In this document: positions 45,213-54,395 of the stretch, in pieces
How positions within the stretch are numbered: the stretch's first letter is position 1
Layout of the letters: every line of letters begins with the position of its first letter
Source: an uncultured Eubacteriales bacterium
Lineage (GTDB): Bacteria > Bacillota > Clostridia > Peptostreptococcales > Anaerovoracaceae
Reading direction: 5' to 3'
NCBI GenBank assembly: GCA_902798745.1
Contig: CADBXM010000006.1
Span: forward strand, 62,001-126,000
Length of the DNA stretch: 64,000 bases
The notes under the pieces: model-generated
Database searches by the model: none
The model's input: only the letters and a program-made list of their open reading frames with translations
What the model was told of the DNA's origin: nothing
Program-made: the position numbers and the translations under genes

Positions 45213-45297
45213 TGGTGTGGATGACTGGACTCGAACCAGCACGGTTTCACCCACATGGCCCTCAACCATGCGCGTCTACCAATTCCGCCACATCCAC
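45213..45297 (-). tRNA. tRNA-Leu (anticodon GAG)
   Basis: An 85-base gene with encoded CCA. Acceptor stem GTGGATG/CATCCAC, anticodon loop TTGAGGG (anticodon GAG, reads CTY codons), long variable arm and T-loop GGTTCGAGT. Its first 22 bases overlap the 3' end of coaE. The two leucine tRNA genes are 22 bases apart and are probably processed from one transcript. Confidence 0.96.
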
Positions 45298-45884
45298 ACG
45301 GCACTTTTGAGAGTATTATCTACGGCTTTATTCAAATCTTCTATAGTGCCGTTGTTATATATCACTCGGTCGGCCTTTGCTACCTTCTCTTCCTCTGAAG
45401 CCTGCAAACTCATAATGTGTTCGATGGTAGCCTCGTCCAAATTGCTGCGCTCAACGATACGGTGTTTTCTAATATCTGCATCGGCAGTCACTACCCATAC
45501 TTCATCGTAATCGTTCTCGGTACCGGTCTCAAAAAGAAGAGGTATATCAAAAAAGACGACCTTCTCAGCCGATAGTTTGTTAAGCTCTCTGATTTCAGCC
45601 AGATCCTCAAGAACGAGTCGAGTCGTGCAGGACTCATACAGAGCTTTTTTTACATGATCGTTGTATATCATTTCCCTGACAGCTGCTCTGTTGAGGCTTC
45701 CGTCCTCATAAAACAGCTCATCTCCAAATCTATCCCTTATCAAAGGCAAGGCTTTACCTCCGGGAGCTGTTAACCCTCGGGAAATATCATCAGCGTCAAT
45801 GACTTTATATCCGAGTTCTCTGAGATGTTCAGCGACCATAGATTTGCCCGATCCAATACCGCCCGTAATTGCTACGTTCAACAT
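45276..45884 (-). CDS. coaE: dephospho-CoA kinase
   Basis: A 202-residue P-loop kinase making coenzyme A from dephospho-CoA. The P-loop GGIGSGKS is at 8-15, followed by DADDISRGLTAPG and the LLFETG segment. The last eight residues (AVWMWRNW) and the TAG stop are encoded by the 5' part of the leucine tRNA gene: the stop lies inside its D-loop. It is 6 bases after polA, as is usual. Confidence 0.96.
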   Translation of the reverse strand: MLNVAITGGIGSGKSMVAEHLRELGYKVIDADDISRGLTAPGGKALPLIRDRFGDELFYEDGSLNRAAVREMIYNDHVKKALYESCTTRLVLEDLAEIRELNKLSAEKVVFFDIPLLFETGTENDYDEVWVVTADADIRKHRIVERSNLDEATIEHIMSLQASEEEKVAKADRVIYNNGTIEDLNKAVDNTLKSAVWMWRNW

Positions 45885-45890
45885 AATGCC

Positions 45891-48566
45891 TCACTTTAAT
45901 TCATACCAGGTCTTTCCTGTATGTATATCGCAAACGAGATCTACCGCAAGATCGGCAGCCCCTCTCATGCATTTATCAAGGATCTCGCGTACTTCTGCTG
46001 CCTCGCTGTCAGGCCCTTCCACTATAAGCTCATCATGGATCTGAAGTATAAGTCTTGATTCGAGATTCCTTTTTCTGAGTTCAGATGAGACGGAATTCAT
46101 GGCGATCTTAATGATATCCGCAGCTGTTCCCTGTATAGGTGTATTCATTGCAAGCCTTTTGGCAAGCTCTCTTTCCATATATTTGCGGGACGCGAATTCA
46201 GGTATCTTTCTGATCCTGCCGAAGTATGTACTCACCTGCCGCTCGTTTTCGCCGGCTTCTATCTGTTTATTGAGATAATCCCTTACAGAAGGATGCTTAG
46301 CAAAATATTCGTTGATATATTTCTGACCTTCACTTCTTGAAATATGAAGGCTCTCCCCAAGACCAAATCCGCTCATGCCATAGACCACACCGAAATTGAC
46401 GGCCTTAGCTTTTGTCCTATCTAGAGATGTCACTTCTTCCTCAGGAATATCAAAGACTCTGGCGGCTGTAGCCTTGTGTATGTCTTTACCTGCTTTGAAA
46501 TCTGCGATCAATGATTCGTCACCTGAAAGAGCGGCGAGTATCCGCAGTTCTATCTGCGAATAGTCCGAGCCGGTGAAAACCTTATCATCGTCAGTTGTGA
46601 TAAAAGCTTTTCGTATGAGTCTTCCATAATCGTCTCTTATTGGAATGTTCTGAAGATTTGGTTCTGTACAGCTAAGTCTGCCGGTTGCGGCGACAGTTTG
46701 CATAAAGTGTGGCCTTACCCTCCCGTCTTCTCCTATAAGAGGAAGCAGACCTTCAACATAAGTGCTGTTAAGTTTAGCGAGTTTCCTGTATGAAAGTACA
46801 TCCTGAACTATCTTGTGATCATCTTTTAGTTTATCGAGAATATCTGCGGCTGTAGAATAATTTCCGCTTTTTCCCTTGGATGGCTTTGGATGTGGAATGG
46901 CCATCTCTTCAAAGAGTATGACACCCAGCTGCTTAGGAGAATTTATATTGAATTCATGTCCTGCTTCCTTGTATATCTCTGCTTCAAGCCTTGATATGCC
47001 ATCAGTAAGCTCTATCCCGATCTCCTTCAGTATTTCGGGATCGCATTTAATGCCTGCGTATTCCATTCGTGAAAGCGTAAGAACAAGCGGCATTTCGCAG
47101 TCTTTGAACAAATCATAGCTTCCGCTATCCTGCAATGCTTTGAGCTGCTTTGACCTGACCTTCGCCGAATAAAAAGCCCTTTTGAAGCAATCGACTTCGT
47201 TCAGATCAAGGGAATTGACAGAAGAAGCTTCAGACAGAGCTTCCGTTTCATCATCTGCAGCCACATAACTGTTGTATCTGAGAAGCATTTTGTCCAGTGG
47301 ATACTTCTGCCTATTTGCATCGAGTAAATACTCGGCGATCGTGCAATCGTAATAAGGGATAAAATCAGCGTCAGCTTTTGAAATAAGAGAATACATTATG
47401 CGTCCGAGTCCGGTACCGCAGAGCTTGTATTCCATATCTGCAAGTTCGGAAATAACTATAGGCGCATCCATAGGTGTCAGTTCGCGATATGTTCTCACCT
47501 TTTCCGAATCGTTATAAAGCGTAATGGAAAGGATCACAGGATCTTTAAGATGGTCAGCATCGCATGCAGCTTCAATGAACAATTCGCTTCCCTTTGCAAT
47601 CCTCTCAAAGAAGTCCTCTATGCTTACACTTTTTATCGCATCAAACTCATCAGTAAAGTCGGTACCGGAATTAGAATTTTCGACTTGTTCAGTTGATGCA
47701 TCGGATTTGATTTTTTTCAGGAATGCGTTGAATTCCAGTTCTGTGTAAACGGCTATAAGCTTTTCGATGTCTGGCCCATTGTATTCAAGTTCATCCCAAG
47801 TAAAGTCAATTGGAGAATCAGTATTGATAGTAGCAAGCCACTTGGACATGCGGGCAACTTCAATATTGCCTCTTAGGTTTTCTCCCATCTTGCCTTTGAC
47901 TTCGTCTGCATGCTCGATTAGATTTTCGAGCGTACCGTATTGTTCAAGAAGCGCTATGCCCTTCTTTTCCCCTATTCCTGGAACACCGGGTATATTGTCT
48001 GAACTGTCGCCCATGAGTCCCTTTAGGTCTATGAACTGTTTCGGTGTCAGATGATATCTTTCAAGCATCGCTGCAGTATCGTACAGGTCAAAGTCGCTCA
48101 TACCGCGCTTGTTTATAAGCACTTTGACATGATCATCGACAAGCTGCAATTCGTCCTTGTCACCCGAAATAACAAGCGTATCGAGGCCCTCTCTACTTGC
48201 CCTTGCGGCAACTGTACCAATAATATCATCGGCTTCGTATTTAGGCATTTCAAGCACTGAAATTTTCATTGCTTCCAGCACTTCATGCATCATCGGGATC
48301 TGTGACAGCAGTTCAGGTGGTGTCTTCAGACGCCCTGCTTTATAATCCTCATACACATCATGCCTAAATGTGCCGCCTTTCATATCGAAGGCTACCGCAA
48401 TATGGGTTGGTTCGTGATCCGCGATTATCTTGTTCAGCATATTAATAAAGGCAAACACCCCCTGAGTATGCATGCCTTTTGAAGTGACCATCGGTCTCAT
48501 TGCAAAGTACGCTCTGAAAAGCAGACTGTTGCCGTCTATCAAAACTAGTTTGTTGTTCTCTTTCAT
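45891..48566 (-). CDS. polA: DNA polymerase I
   Basis: An 891-residue polymerase. The N-terminal 5'-nuclease domain (about 1-290) is intact (IDGNSLLFRAYFAM; GDKDELQLVDD; DNIPGVPGIGEKKG). The region about 310-490 corresponds to the 3'-5' exonuclease fold, but the DxE metal motif is missing (FIEAACDADHL in its place), as in Bacillus-type PolA, so proofreading is unlikely. The polymerase domain has motif A DYSQIELRILAAL and motif C QIHDELIVE. It is used for Okazaki-fragment processing and repair. Confidence 0.97.
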   Translation of the reverse strand: MKENNKLVLIDGNSLLFRAYFAMRPMVTSKGMHTQGVFAFINMLNKIIADHEPTHIAVAFDMKGGTFRHDVYEDYKAGRLKTPPELLSQIPMMHEVLEAMKISVLEMPKYEADDIIGTVAARASREGLDTLVISGDKDELQLVDDHVKVLINKRGMSDFDLYDTAAMLERYHLTPKQFIDLKGLMGDSSDNIPGVPGIGEKKGIALLEQYGTLENLIEHADEVKGKMGENLRGNIEVARMSKWLATINTDSPIDFTWDELEYNGPDIEKLIAVYTELEFNAFLKKIKSDASTEQVENSNSGTDFTDEFDAIKSVSIEDFFERIAKGSELFIEAACDADHLKDPVILSITLYNDSEKVRTYRELTPMDAPIVISELADMEYKLCGTGLGRIMYSLISKADADFIPYYDCTIAEYLLDANRQKYPLDKMLLRYNSYVAADDETEALSEASSVNSLDLNEVDCFKRAFYSAKVRSKQLKALQDSGSYDLFKDCEMPLVLTLSRMEYAGIKCDPEILKEIGIELTDGISRLEAEIYKEAGHEFNINSPKQLGVILFEEMAIPHPKPSKGKSGNYSTAADILDKLKDDHKIVQDVLSYRKLAKLNSTYVEGLLPLIGEDGRVRPHFMQTVAATGRLSCTEPNLQNIPIRDDYGRLIRKAFITTDDDKVFTGSDYSQIELRILAALSGDESLIADFKAGKDIHKATAARVFDIPEEEVTSLDRTKAKAVNFGVVYGMSGFGLGESLHISRSEGQKYINEYFAKHPSVRDYLNKQIEAGENERQVSTYFGRIRKIPEFASRKYMERELAKRLAMNTPIQGTAADIIKIAMNSVSSELRKRNLESRLILQIHDELIVEGPDSEAAEVREILDKCMRGAADLAVDLVCDIHTGKTWYELK

Positions 48567-48641
48567 AGATCTTTATTCTTCAAGGTTCTTGTATTTAACG
48601 ATAATTCAAGACAAATCCCAAAAGCACTTTGAAAATAAAAA

Positions 48642-48818
48642 CCCGGAATACCGTTAAGCCTTTAATTGACGCCCTATCGTTTTAGATAAGGTGGGTACTC
48701 GCTTAGCATGGCTTCTGTAGTCCGCTCTGGACGGCTTTACATAATGCTTCCGCATCGTGATCCCTTTAAGTATGTGTAGGTTCAATTATGAAGACTTTAA
48801 CGCATATCCCAGGAATAT
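48642..48818 (-). ncRNA. ssrS: 6S RNA (regulator of RNA polymerase)
   Basis: The 275-base gap between yebC and polA holds no gene but folds as 6S RNA. The two ends pair over 10 bases (CCTGGGATAT near the 5' end with GTATTCCGGG at the 3' end). The 3' half matches the conserved layout of 6S RNA: AGAAGCC, GCGAGTACCCACC, AGGGCGTC and GGCTTAACGG, and CCTTATC/GATAGGG forms the small hairpin next to CACC. The last 10 bases are followed by TTTTTATTTT, an end typical of intrinsic termination. 6S RNA binds housekeeping RNA polymerase in stationary phase. The exact 5' end is uncertain. Confidence 0.8.
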
Positions 48819-48841
48819 GTACTTATTAATCAAAACTATGA

Positions 48842-49561
48842 TCAGTCAAGGTCGAGGTCGCAGTTGAAGTATACCTTCTGAACGTCATCATTGTCCTCAA
48901 GCGTAGTGATCAGTTTTGTAAGAGACTTGATAGCACTTGCGTCGGTAACATTTGCCTCCATCGAAGGAATTTGCTCGATCGCAGCCTCAAATATCTCATA
49001 GCCGGCATCTTTGATAGCCTGATGTACATCGTTGAACGCGGATGGATCTGTCCTTATCTCGAAGTTGTCCTCGTTGACTATCATATCATCAGCACCTGCG
49101 TCGAGAGCAACCATCATGACCTCGTCTTCGTCAAGGTCTTCAGAGTCGATGATAACTACTCCCTTGCGGCTGAACATATATGATACGCACCCAGGTGTTC
49201 CGAGATTACCGCCGTTTTTATCAAAAACAGATCTTACAAAAGAAGCTGTCCTGTTCTTGTTGTCTGTAAGAGCTTCCACGATCACAGCGACTCCGCTTGG
49301 ACCATAACCTTCGAACTGAAGCTCTTCGTATGATTCTCCTCCAAGCTCCCCGGTGCCCTTCTTGATAGCTCTGTTGATATTGTCATTCGGCATTCCGATC
49401 GCTTTTGCTTTATCGATCGCCACTCTGAGCGAAGGATTGAAATCAGGGTCTCCTCCTGACTTTGCAGCAACGATGATCTGCCTTGAATATTTTGTGAACA
49501 TCGCAGAACGCTTTGAGTCCTGTGCTGATTTTCTGTTAGCGATAGTACCATGTCTACCCAT
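48842..49561 (-). CDS. yebC: YebC/PmpR family protein
   Basis: A 239-residue protein. The start MGRHGTIANRKSAQDSKRSAMFTKYSRQI, the central DNINRAIKKGTG and GYGPSGVAVIVEALTDNKNRT are hallmark YebC segments. Some members act on DNA as regulators, and recent work links YebC2-type proteins to relief of ribosome stalling at proline runs; which applies here cannot be told. It lies 20 bases after the CoA dehydratase activase gene. Confidence 0.94.
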   Translation of the reverse strand: MGRHGTIANRKSAQDSKRSAMFTKYSRQIIVAAKSGGDPDFNPSLRVAIDKAKAIGMPNDNINRAIKKGTGELGGESYEELQFEGYGPSGVAVIVEALTDNKNRTASFVRSVFDKNGGNLGTPGCVSYMFSRKGVVIIDSEDLDEDEVMMVALDAGADDMIVNEDNFEIRTDPSAFNDVHQAIKDAGYEIFEAAIEQIPSMEANVTDASAIKSLTKLITTLEDNDDVQKVYFNCDLDLD

Positions 49562-49581
49562 GGGTAGTGCCTCCTTTTATC

Positions 49582-52500
49582 TTAAGATTGTTTCTTTTCA
49601 CTATTAGTATACGCTTGACGGCCATCATCTTCAAGATTCTTGAACGCCGTTGACATCATAAGCTTTATCCTGTTCAGCTGGTTTACGGTAGAAGCCCCCG
49701 GATCGTAATCGATAGCGACGATGTTCGCTTTGTCGTCATACTGTCTCAGAGCCTTGAGCATCCCCTTTCCCGCAACGTGATTCGGCAAGCAAGCGAATGG
49801 TTGCAGGCATAATATATTCTTTACTCCATCGTCGATAAGATCGACCATTTCTCCGGTAAGAAGCCATCCTTCTCCGCACTGATTACCCACAGAGATAAAG
49901 CGCTCTGCATTCTTTGCCGTTTCTTCTATAAAGTGATCAGGTGTGAATCGTTTGCTTTTGCTGCATGCCGCTCTGACATGTTTGCGATACGATTCAACGA
50001 ATTTCAGAAGAGCATCATTTATGGCTTTTTCTTTCCAGGTACCGGAAAGGTTGTTGTAGTTATATATCTTGTTAATGAAACCATATTCAAAGAAATCGAT
50101 GAATGCCGGAACCACGGCCTCTCCGCCCTCTTCTTCTATGATGTCAACGAGATCGTTATTTGCGTTAGGATGATACTTTACAAGTATTTCTCCCACTATT
50201 CCGACTCTTGGCTTTACTACATCTTCGTGTATGGGCAATTCATCAAAGTCCCTGATTATCTGTTCAAGGTTTTTCTTGAAATTCTTTCTGCTGAGATCCA
50301 TGCTGTTGCTGACTATCCTGTCGAACCATGAATCCATAAGAGCGTTTGCCGAACCTTTTTCGATCTCATACGGTCTTACTCTGTAGAGGCACTTCATCAT
50401 CAGGTCGCCGTATAGTGCTCCGTATACAAGCGATAGCACAAGTTTCGGTGATAGTGAGAAGCCCGGATTTTTTTCAAGACCCACTAGATTGAAGCTTATG
50501 ACCGGTATCTGTGGCATACCGAGGTCTTTCAGAGCTTTTCGGAGCAGTGACACGTAATTGCTGGCTCTGCATCCGCCACCTGTCTGAGACATGAATACAC
50601 CTATTTTATTCAGATCATATTCTCCGGATTTGAGAGCGTAAATGATCTGCCCCAAGGTGACGATAGTCGGATAGCAGGCATCGTTGTTTACGTATCTCAG
50701 TCCTTCTTCCTCTGATTCCTTTGTAACTGCCGGAAGCAATACTGCATTATAGCCTGCGGCCTTCATGACAGGTTCAAAGTATTGGAAATGGATCGGCGAC
50801 ATTTGGGGTACCAGAAGAGTATATCCCTCATCCTTCATCTGCTTAGTGAAGAGCTTTCTCTTATATGGTTTATTGATTCCTTCTGGTTTTGTCCCCAGTT
50901 TGTCTCTTTCATCGAGAGCAGCTTTAAGTGATCTGATCCTGATCCTCGCAGCGCCAAGGTTAGCTCCCTCGTCGATCTTGAGTACGGTATAGAGCTTATT
51001 GTTCTGACGCAGCAACTCATCCACTTCATCTGTCGTAACAGCATCAAGTCCGCAGCCGAATGAATTAAGTTGTATTATTTCAAGATCGTCATGCTTGCCG
51101 GCGAATATTGCAGCTTTGTAGAGCCTTGAATGATATACCCACTGATCGAGTATTCTGACAGGTCTCGCAGTCTCAACTCTTCCGCTAACAGAATCCTCGG
51201 AAAGGACCACCATATCCTGCTGTGTTATCAGTTCATCAAGACCGTGATTTATCTCAGGATCCACATGATAAGGTCTCCCGGAAAGGATTATCCCCTTCTT
51301 TCCATGATCACGCATGTATTCTATGGCTTTATCGCCTTCCTCAGCGACACGCCTCTTATATTCTTTCTGGGCCTCTCTTGCTTCTTTAAGAGCCTTGGCT
51401 ATCTCTTTACTGTCAGTTATGCTGCCGTAAAGAGAATAAGGTCTTTTGTCTTTTCCCAGTCTGTAGCTCTTAACGATATTTTCAGATGCTTCGAGGTCTA
51501 TCTCCCTCTTTCCCGAGAAAAATTTGGTCATTTCCCTTATGAACCTGTTGTCATCATCGTAAGGGACGAAAGGATGATAAAACTCCACATCATTATTGAA
51601 GAAGTAATCGGCCATGTTCTTATCGATCACTTCGGGATATGTAGCCACGACAGGACAGTTGTAATGATTCGGGGCTGTTTCGTCTTCGATAGCTTCATAG
51701 TTGATCGAAGGATAGAAAATGCGCGTTACACCGTTCCTGACGAGCCACTTGATATGGCCATGTACTATTTTTGCCGGATAGCATGCCGTATCAGATGAAA
51801 TGGTGTCCATACCATCCTGATATATATCTTTGGAACTAGGCGGGCTGAGTACTATCCTATATCCAAGGCTGGTAAAGAATGCGTGCCAGAACGGATAGTC
51901 TTCATACATGTTCAAGACCCTAGGAATGCCAATAGTTCCCCTTGTTGCTTCTTCAGTCGAAAGAACAGGTCTGTCGAATAGAAGTTCGTTTTTGATTTTA
52001 TAAAGGTTCGGAAGATCTGATTTTTCTGTTTTTATACCTGCACCCTTTTCGCAGCGGTTACCAGTTATATACCTTGAACCGTCAGAAAACTTAGATATCG
52101 TAAGCAGACAATTGTTGCCGCATCTGCCGCATCTGGCGTTTGAAGTGGTCACCTTGAAGCTGTCCACCATATCAAGCGGAAGCACTGTAGAGTGCTCACC
52201 TTCTTTGTAGTCTTCACAGGCGATCACTGCTGCACCAAAAGCGCCCATAAGACCGGAAATATCGGGTCTTATCACATCTCTTTCGAGTATGATCTCAAGG
52301 CTGCGCAACACGGCTTCGTTGAGGAATGTGCCTCCCTGTACGACAACATTAGGGCCGGTATCCGAGGTATCTCTCAACTTTATAACCTTATAGAGAGCAT
52401 TTTTAATAACGGAATAAGAAAGTCCTGCAGAGATATCCGCGATCGAAGAACCTTCCTTCTGAGCTTGCTTTACCTTCGAATTCATGAATACTGTGCAGCG

Positions 52501-53943
52501 TGTTCCGAGATCTACAGGATGCTTTGACTCAAGAGCTTCATTAGCAAATTCCGGTACTGTCATACTTACACTTTTTGCGTAAGTTTCAATAAAGGATCCG
52601 CATCCCGAAGAACATGCTTCGTTCAGCATTATGCTGCTGATTGCACCATCGTGGATCTGCATGCATTTCATATCCTGACCGCCGATATCAAGTATGAAAC
52701 TCACTTCGGGCAGGAATTGTTTTGCCGCCTTATAATGAGCCATAGTCTCGATCTCGCCGGAATCGATCTTGAATGCGGCCTTAACCAGGCCCTCGCCGTA
52801 TCCAGTCACCACAGAACGGCCTATATATGCATCTTCTGGCAATTCAGAATAGATCTCACGAAGAACTTGTCTGACAACAGCAAGCGGATCTCCTTCGTTA
52901 TTGCTGTAATGCTCATATATTAGTTCTTTATCTTTATTGATAAGAGCTGCTTTGGTTGTAGTAGAACCTGCGTCAACACCGAGGAATACAGCGCCTTTTG
53001 CCTTCTTAATATCTCCTCGTGTGATCTTCGCCATTGAGTGACGTTCTCTGAATTCTTTAAGTTCTTTTTCGCTCTCGAATAGCGGCCTTAAATACTTTGT
53101 GTCGGAGATATCATCGGGAGAAGCTGTTTCGAATTTGGAGATAAGCGTATCTATATCGACAGTATTCTCCTTTTCTGCAAGATAAGCAGCTCCAATAGCA
53201 ACGAAATACTTGGCGTTTTCAGGGAATATGACATTGTTGTCTTTAAGAGCGAGAGTCTCGATGAATCTCTTTCTTAGCTCTGACAGGTATTCGAGGGGTC
53301 CGCCGAGAAATGCTACGTTGCCTCTTATTGGATGACCACAGGCCAGGCCGGATATCATCTGATTGACTACAGCCTGAAATATGGATGCAGCAATATCAGA
53401 AGTCTTAGCTCCATCGTTTATAAGCGGCTGTATATCGGTTTTCGCAAAAACTCCGCATCTGGAAGCGATAGGATAAATGATCTTATGGTCTTTGGCTGCC
53501 TCATTCAAGCCTGCGGCGTCCGTATTCAAAAGAACTGCCATCTGATCAATGAAAGCTCCAGTACCGCCTGCGCAGGTACCGTTCATCCTCTGTTCTACCG
53601 TTGATCCGTAAAACGTTATCTTCGCATCTTCTCCACCGAGTTCGATAGCGACATCTGTCTGTGGAATAAGTTCGCTGACAGCTCTGCTGCAACTGATGAC
53701 TTCCTGCTCGAACTTGATGCCAAGTAATCCTGCAAGAGAAAGCCCGCCTGAGCCTGTTATAACTGCTCTGACGGGGATGTTGCCAAGGACTTCTCTCATC
53801 TCTTTGATGAGTTCTGCCGCTTTCTCGAATACGTTGGACATATGTCTTTCGTATTTCGAGTAAATTATTTTATTGTTCTCATCCATAAGGACAAGTTTTA
53901 CAGTCGTCGATCCGACGTCAATACCTAATCTCAGTTCATTCAT
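49582..53943 (-). CDS. large acyl-CoA dehydratase activase-related protein (two BcrAD/BadFG domains)
   Basis: A very large protein of 1,453 residues. I start it at the ATG at 53943, whose sequence MNELRLGIDVGSTTVKLVL is the usual family start; upstream in-frame Met residues fall in the rnpB region. Two ASKHA ATPase domains are in tandem: about 4-305 (with GTCAGGTGAFIDQMA) and about 330-585 (GVDAGSTTTKAALI and ACSSGCGSFIETYAKS). A cysteine cluster CGRCGNNCLL (about 625-635) may bind iron-sulphur, then a DUF2229 region and a C-terminal dehydratase-like part. Such proteins activate 2-hydroxyacyl-CoA dehydratases in fermenting anaerobes, but no dehydratase gene is nearby, so the partner is unknown. 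Confidence 0.9.
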   Translation of the reverse strand: MNELRLGIDVGSTTVKLVLMDENNKIIYSKYERHMSNVFEKAAELIKEMREVLGNIPVRAVITGSGGLSLAGLLGIKFEQEVISCSRAVSELIPQTDVAIELGGEDAKITFYGSTVEQRMNGTCAGGTGAFIDQMAVLLNTDAAGLNEAAKDHKIIYPIASRCGVFAKTDIQPLINDGAKTSDIAASIFQAVVNQMISGLACGHPIRGNVAFLGGPLEYLSELRKRFIETLALKDNNVIFPENAKYFVAIGAAYLAEKENTVDIDTLISKFETASPDDISDTKYLRPLFESEKELKEFRERHSMAKITRGDIKKAKGAVFLGVDAGSTTTKAALINKDKELIYEHYSNNEGDPLAVVRQVLREIYSELPEDAYIGRSVVTGYGEGLVKAAFKIDSGEIETMAHYKAAKQFLPEVSFILDIGGQDMKCMQIHDGAISSIMLNEACSSGCGSFIETYAKSVSMTVPEFANEALESKHPVDLGTRCTVFMNSKVKQAQKEGSSIADISAGLSYSVIKNALYKVIKLRDTSDTGPNVVVQGGTFLNEAVLRSLEIILERDVIRPDISGLMGAFGAAVIACEDYKEGEHSTVLPLDMVDSFKVTTSNARCGRCGNNCLLTISKFSDGSRYITGNRCEKGAGIKTEKSDLPNLYKIKNELLFDRPVLSTEEATRGTIGIPRVLNMYEDYPFWHAFFTSLGYRIVLSPPSSKDIYQDGMDTISSDTACYPAKIVHGHIKWLVRNGVTRIFYPSINYEAIEDETAPNHYNCPVVATYPEVIDKNMADYFFNNDVEFYHPFVPYDDDNRFIREMTKFFSGKREIDLEASENIVKSYRLGKDKRPYSLYGSITDSKEIAKALKEAREAQKEYKRRVAEEGDKAIEYMRDHGKKGIILSGRPYHVDPEINHGLDELITQQDMVVLSEDSVSGRVETARPVRILDQWVYHSRLYKAAIFAGKHDDLEIIQLNSFGCGLDAVTTDEVDELLRQNNKLYTVLKIDEGANLGAARIRIRSLKAALDERDKLGTKPEGINKPYKRKLFTKQMKDEGYTLLVPQMSPIHFQYFEPVMKAAGYNAVLLPAVTKESEEEGLRYVNNDACYPTIVTLGQIIYALKSGEYDLNKIGVFMSQTGGGCRASNYVSLLRKALKDLGMPQIPVISFNLVGLEKNPGFSLSPKLVLSLVYGALYGDLMMKCLYRVRPYEIEKGSANALMDSWFDRIVSNSMDLSRKNFKKNLEQIIRDFDELPIHEDVVKPRVGIVGEILVKYHPNANNDLVDIIEEEGGEAVVPAFIDFFEYGFINKIYNYNNLSGTWKEKAINDALLKFVESYRKHVRAACSKSKRFTPDHFIEETAKNAERFISVGNQCGEGWLLTGEMVDLIDDGVKNILCLQPFACLPNHVAGKGMLKALRQYDDKANIVAIDYDPGASTVNQLNRIKLMMSTAFKNLEDDGRQAYTNSEKKQS

Positions 53944-54012
53944 CAGTGTTTTACCAGTATGTTTATACTTCCTGCCATGCACAAGCAATGAAGACGATTT
54001 ATGCATAATAAT

Positions 54013-54340
54013 AAGCGGGCAGACCGTAAGCCGGGTTCTGTATCTGACGATCATCCATCTAGCGCCGCCATTGCTGACGACGTCATGCGGCTTACCTTCG
54101 GGCGGGTACGGGCCGCACCACCAAATGCCCTCTCAGCCTTGCTCCGGATGGGGTTTACACGGCGGCTGTGTCTCCACAACCCCGGTGAGCTCTTACCTCA
54201 CCATTTCAACCTTACCACGGCATTACCCGTTTCGGCGGAATGTTTCTGTTGCACTTTCCCTACAGTTACCTGCGGCGGCCTTGCCCTTTGGAGCCCGGAC
54301 TTTCCTCATGCATAGCACGCGATCGCCTGGTCTACCCGAA
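54013..54340 (-). ncRNA. rnpB: RNase P RNA
   Basis: The catalytic RNA of RNase P. Both conserved ends are present: near the 5' end GAGGAAAGTCCGGGCTCC and near the 3' end ACAGAACCCGGCTTACGGTC. The two termini pair as P1 (GGGTAGACC with GGTCTGCCC, one G-T pair). The length of about 330 bases is typical. It has its own promoter. Ends are estimated to a few bases. Confidence 0.95.
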
Positions 54341-54360
54341 TCATTATTACACTTCTGTAT

Positions 54361-54388
54361 ATTATAATCAGTTTCCGTTAATTATCAA
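54361..54388 (-). promoter_or_regulatory. promoter of rnpB
   Basis: Minus-strand TTGATA and TATAAT separated by 16 bases, in the 55-base gap between the YkvI-like gene and rnpB. Predicted start of transcription is near 54353, a few bases from the mature 5' end. Confidence 0.82.
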
Positions 54389-54395
54389 TTTCATT

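Noticed and set aside
44547-45224. Plus-strand open frame of 225 codons
   Set aside because: It spans the yajC terminator, yajC in antisense and a tRNA gene, so it cannot be a real gene.
45891-48566. Active proofreading domain in DNA polymerase I
   Set aside because: The DxE metal-binding motif is absent, so the domain is probably structural only.
51130-51798. Plus-strand open frame of 222 codons inside the CoA dehydratase activase gene
   Set aside because: Antisense shadow of a gene with clear domains; no ribosome site and no motif.
54001-54367. Open frames on the plus strand at 54 kb
   Set aside because: They lie in the complement of RNase P RNA, whose conserved ends and P1 pairing are clear.
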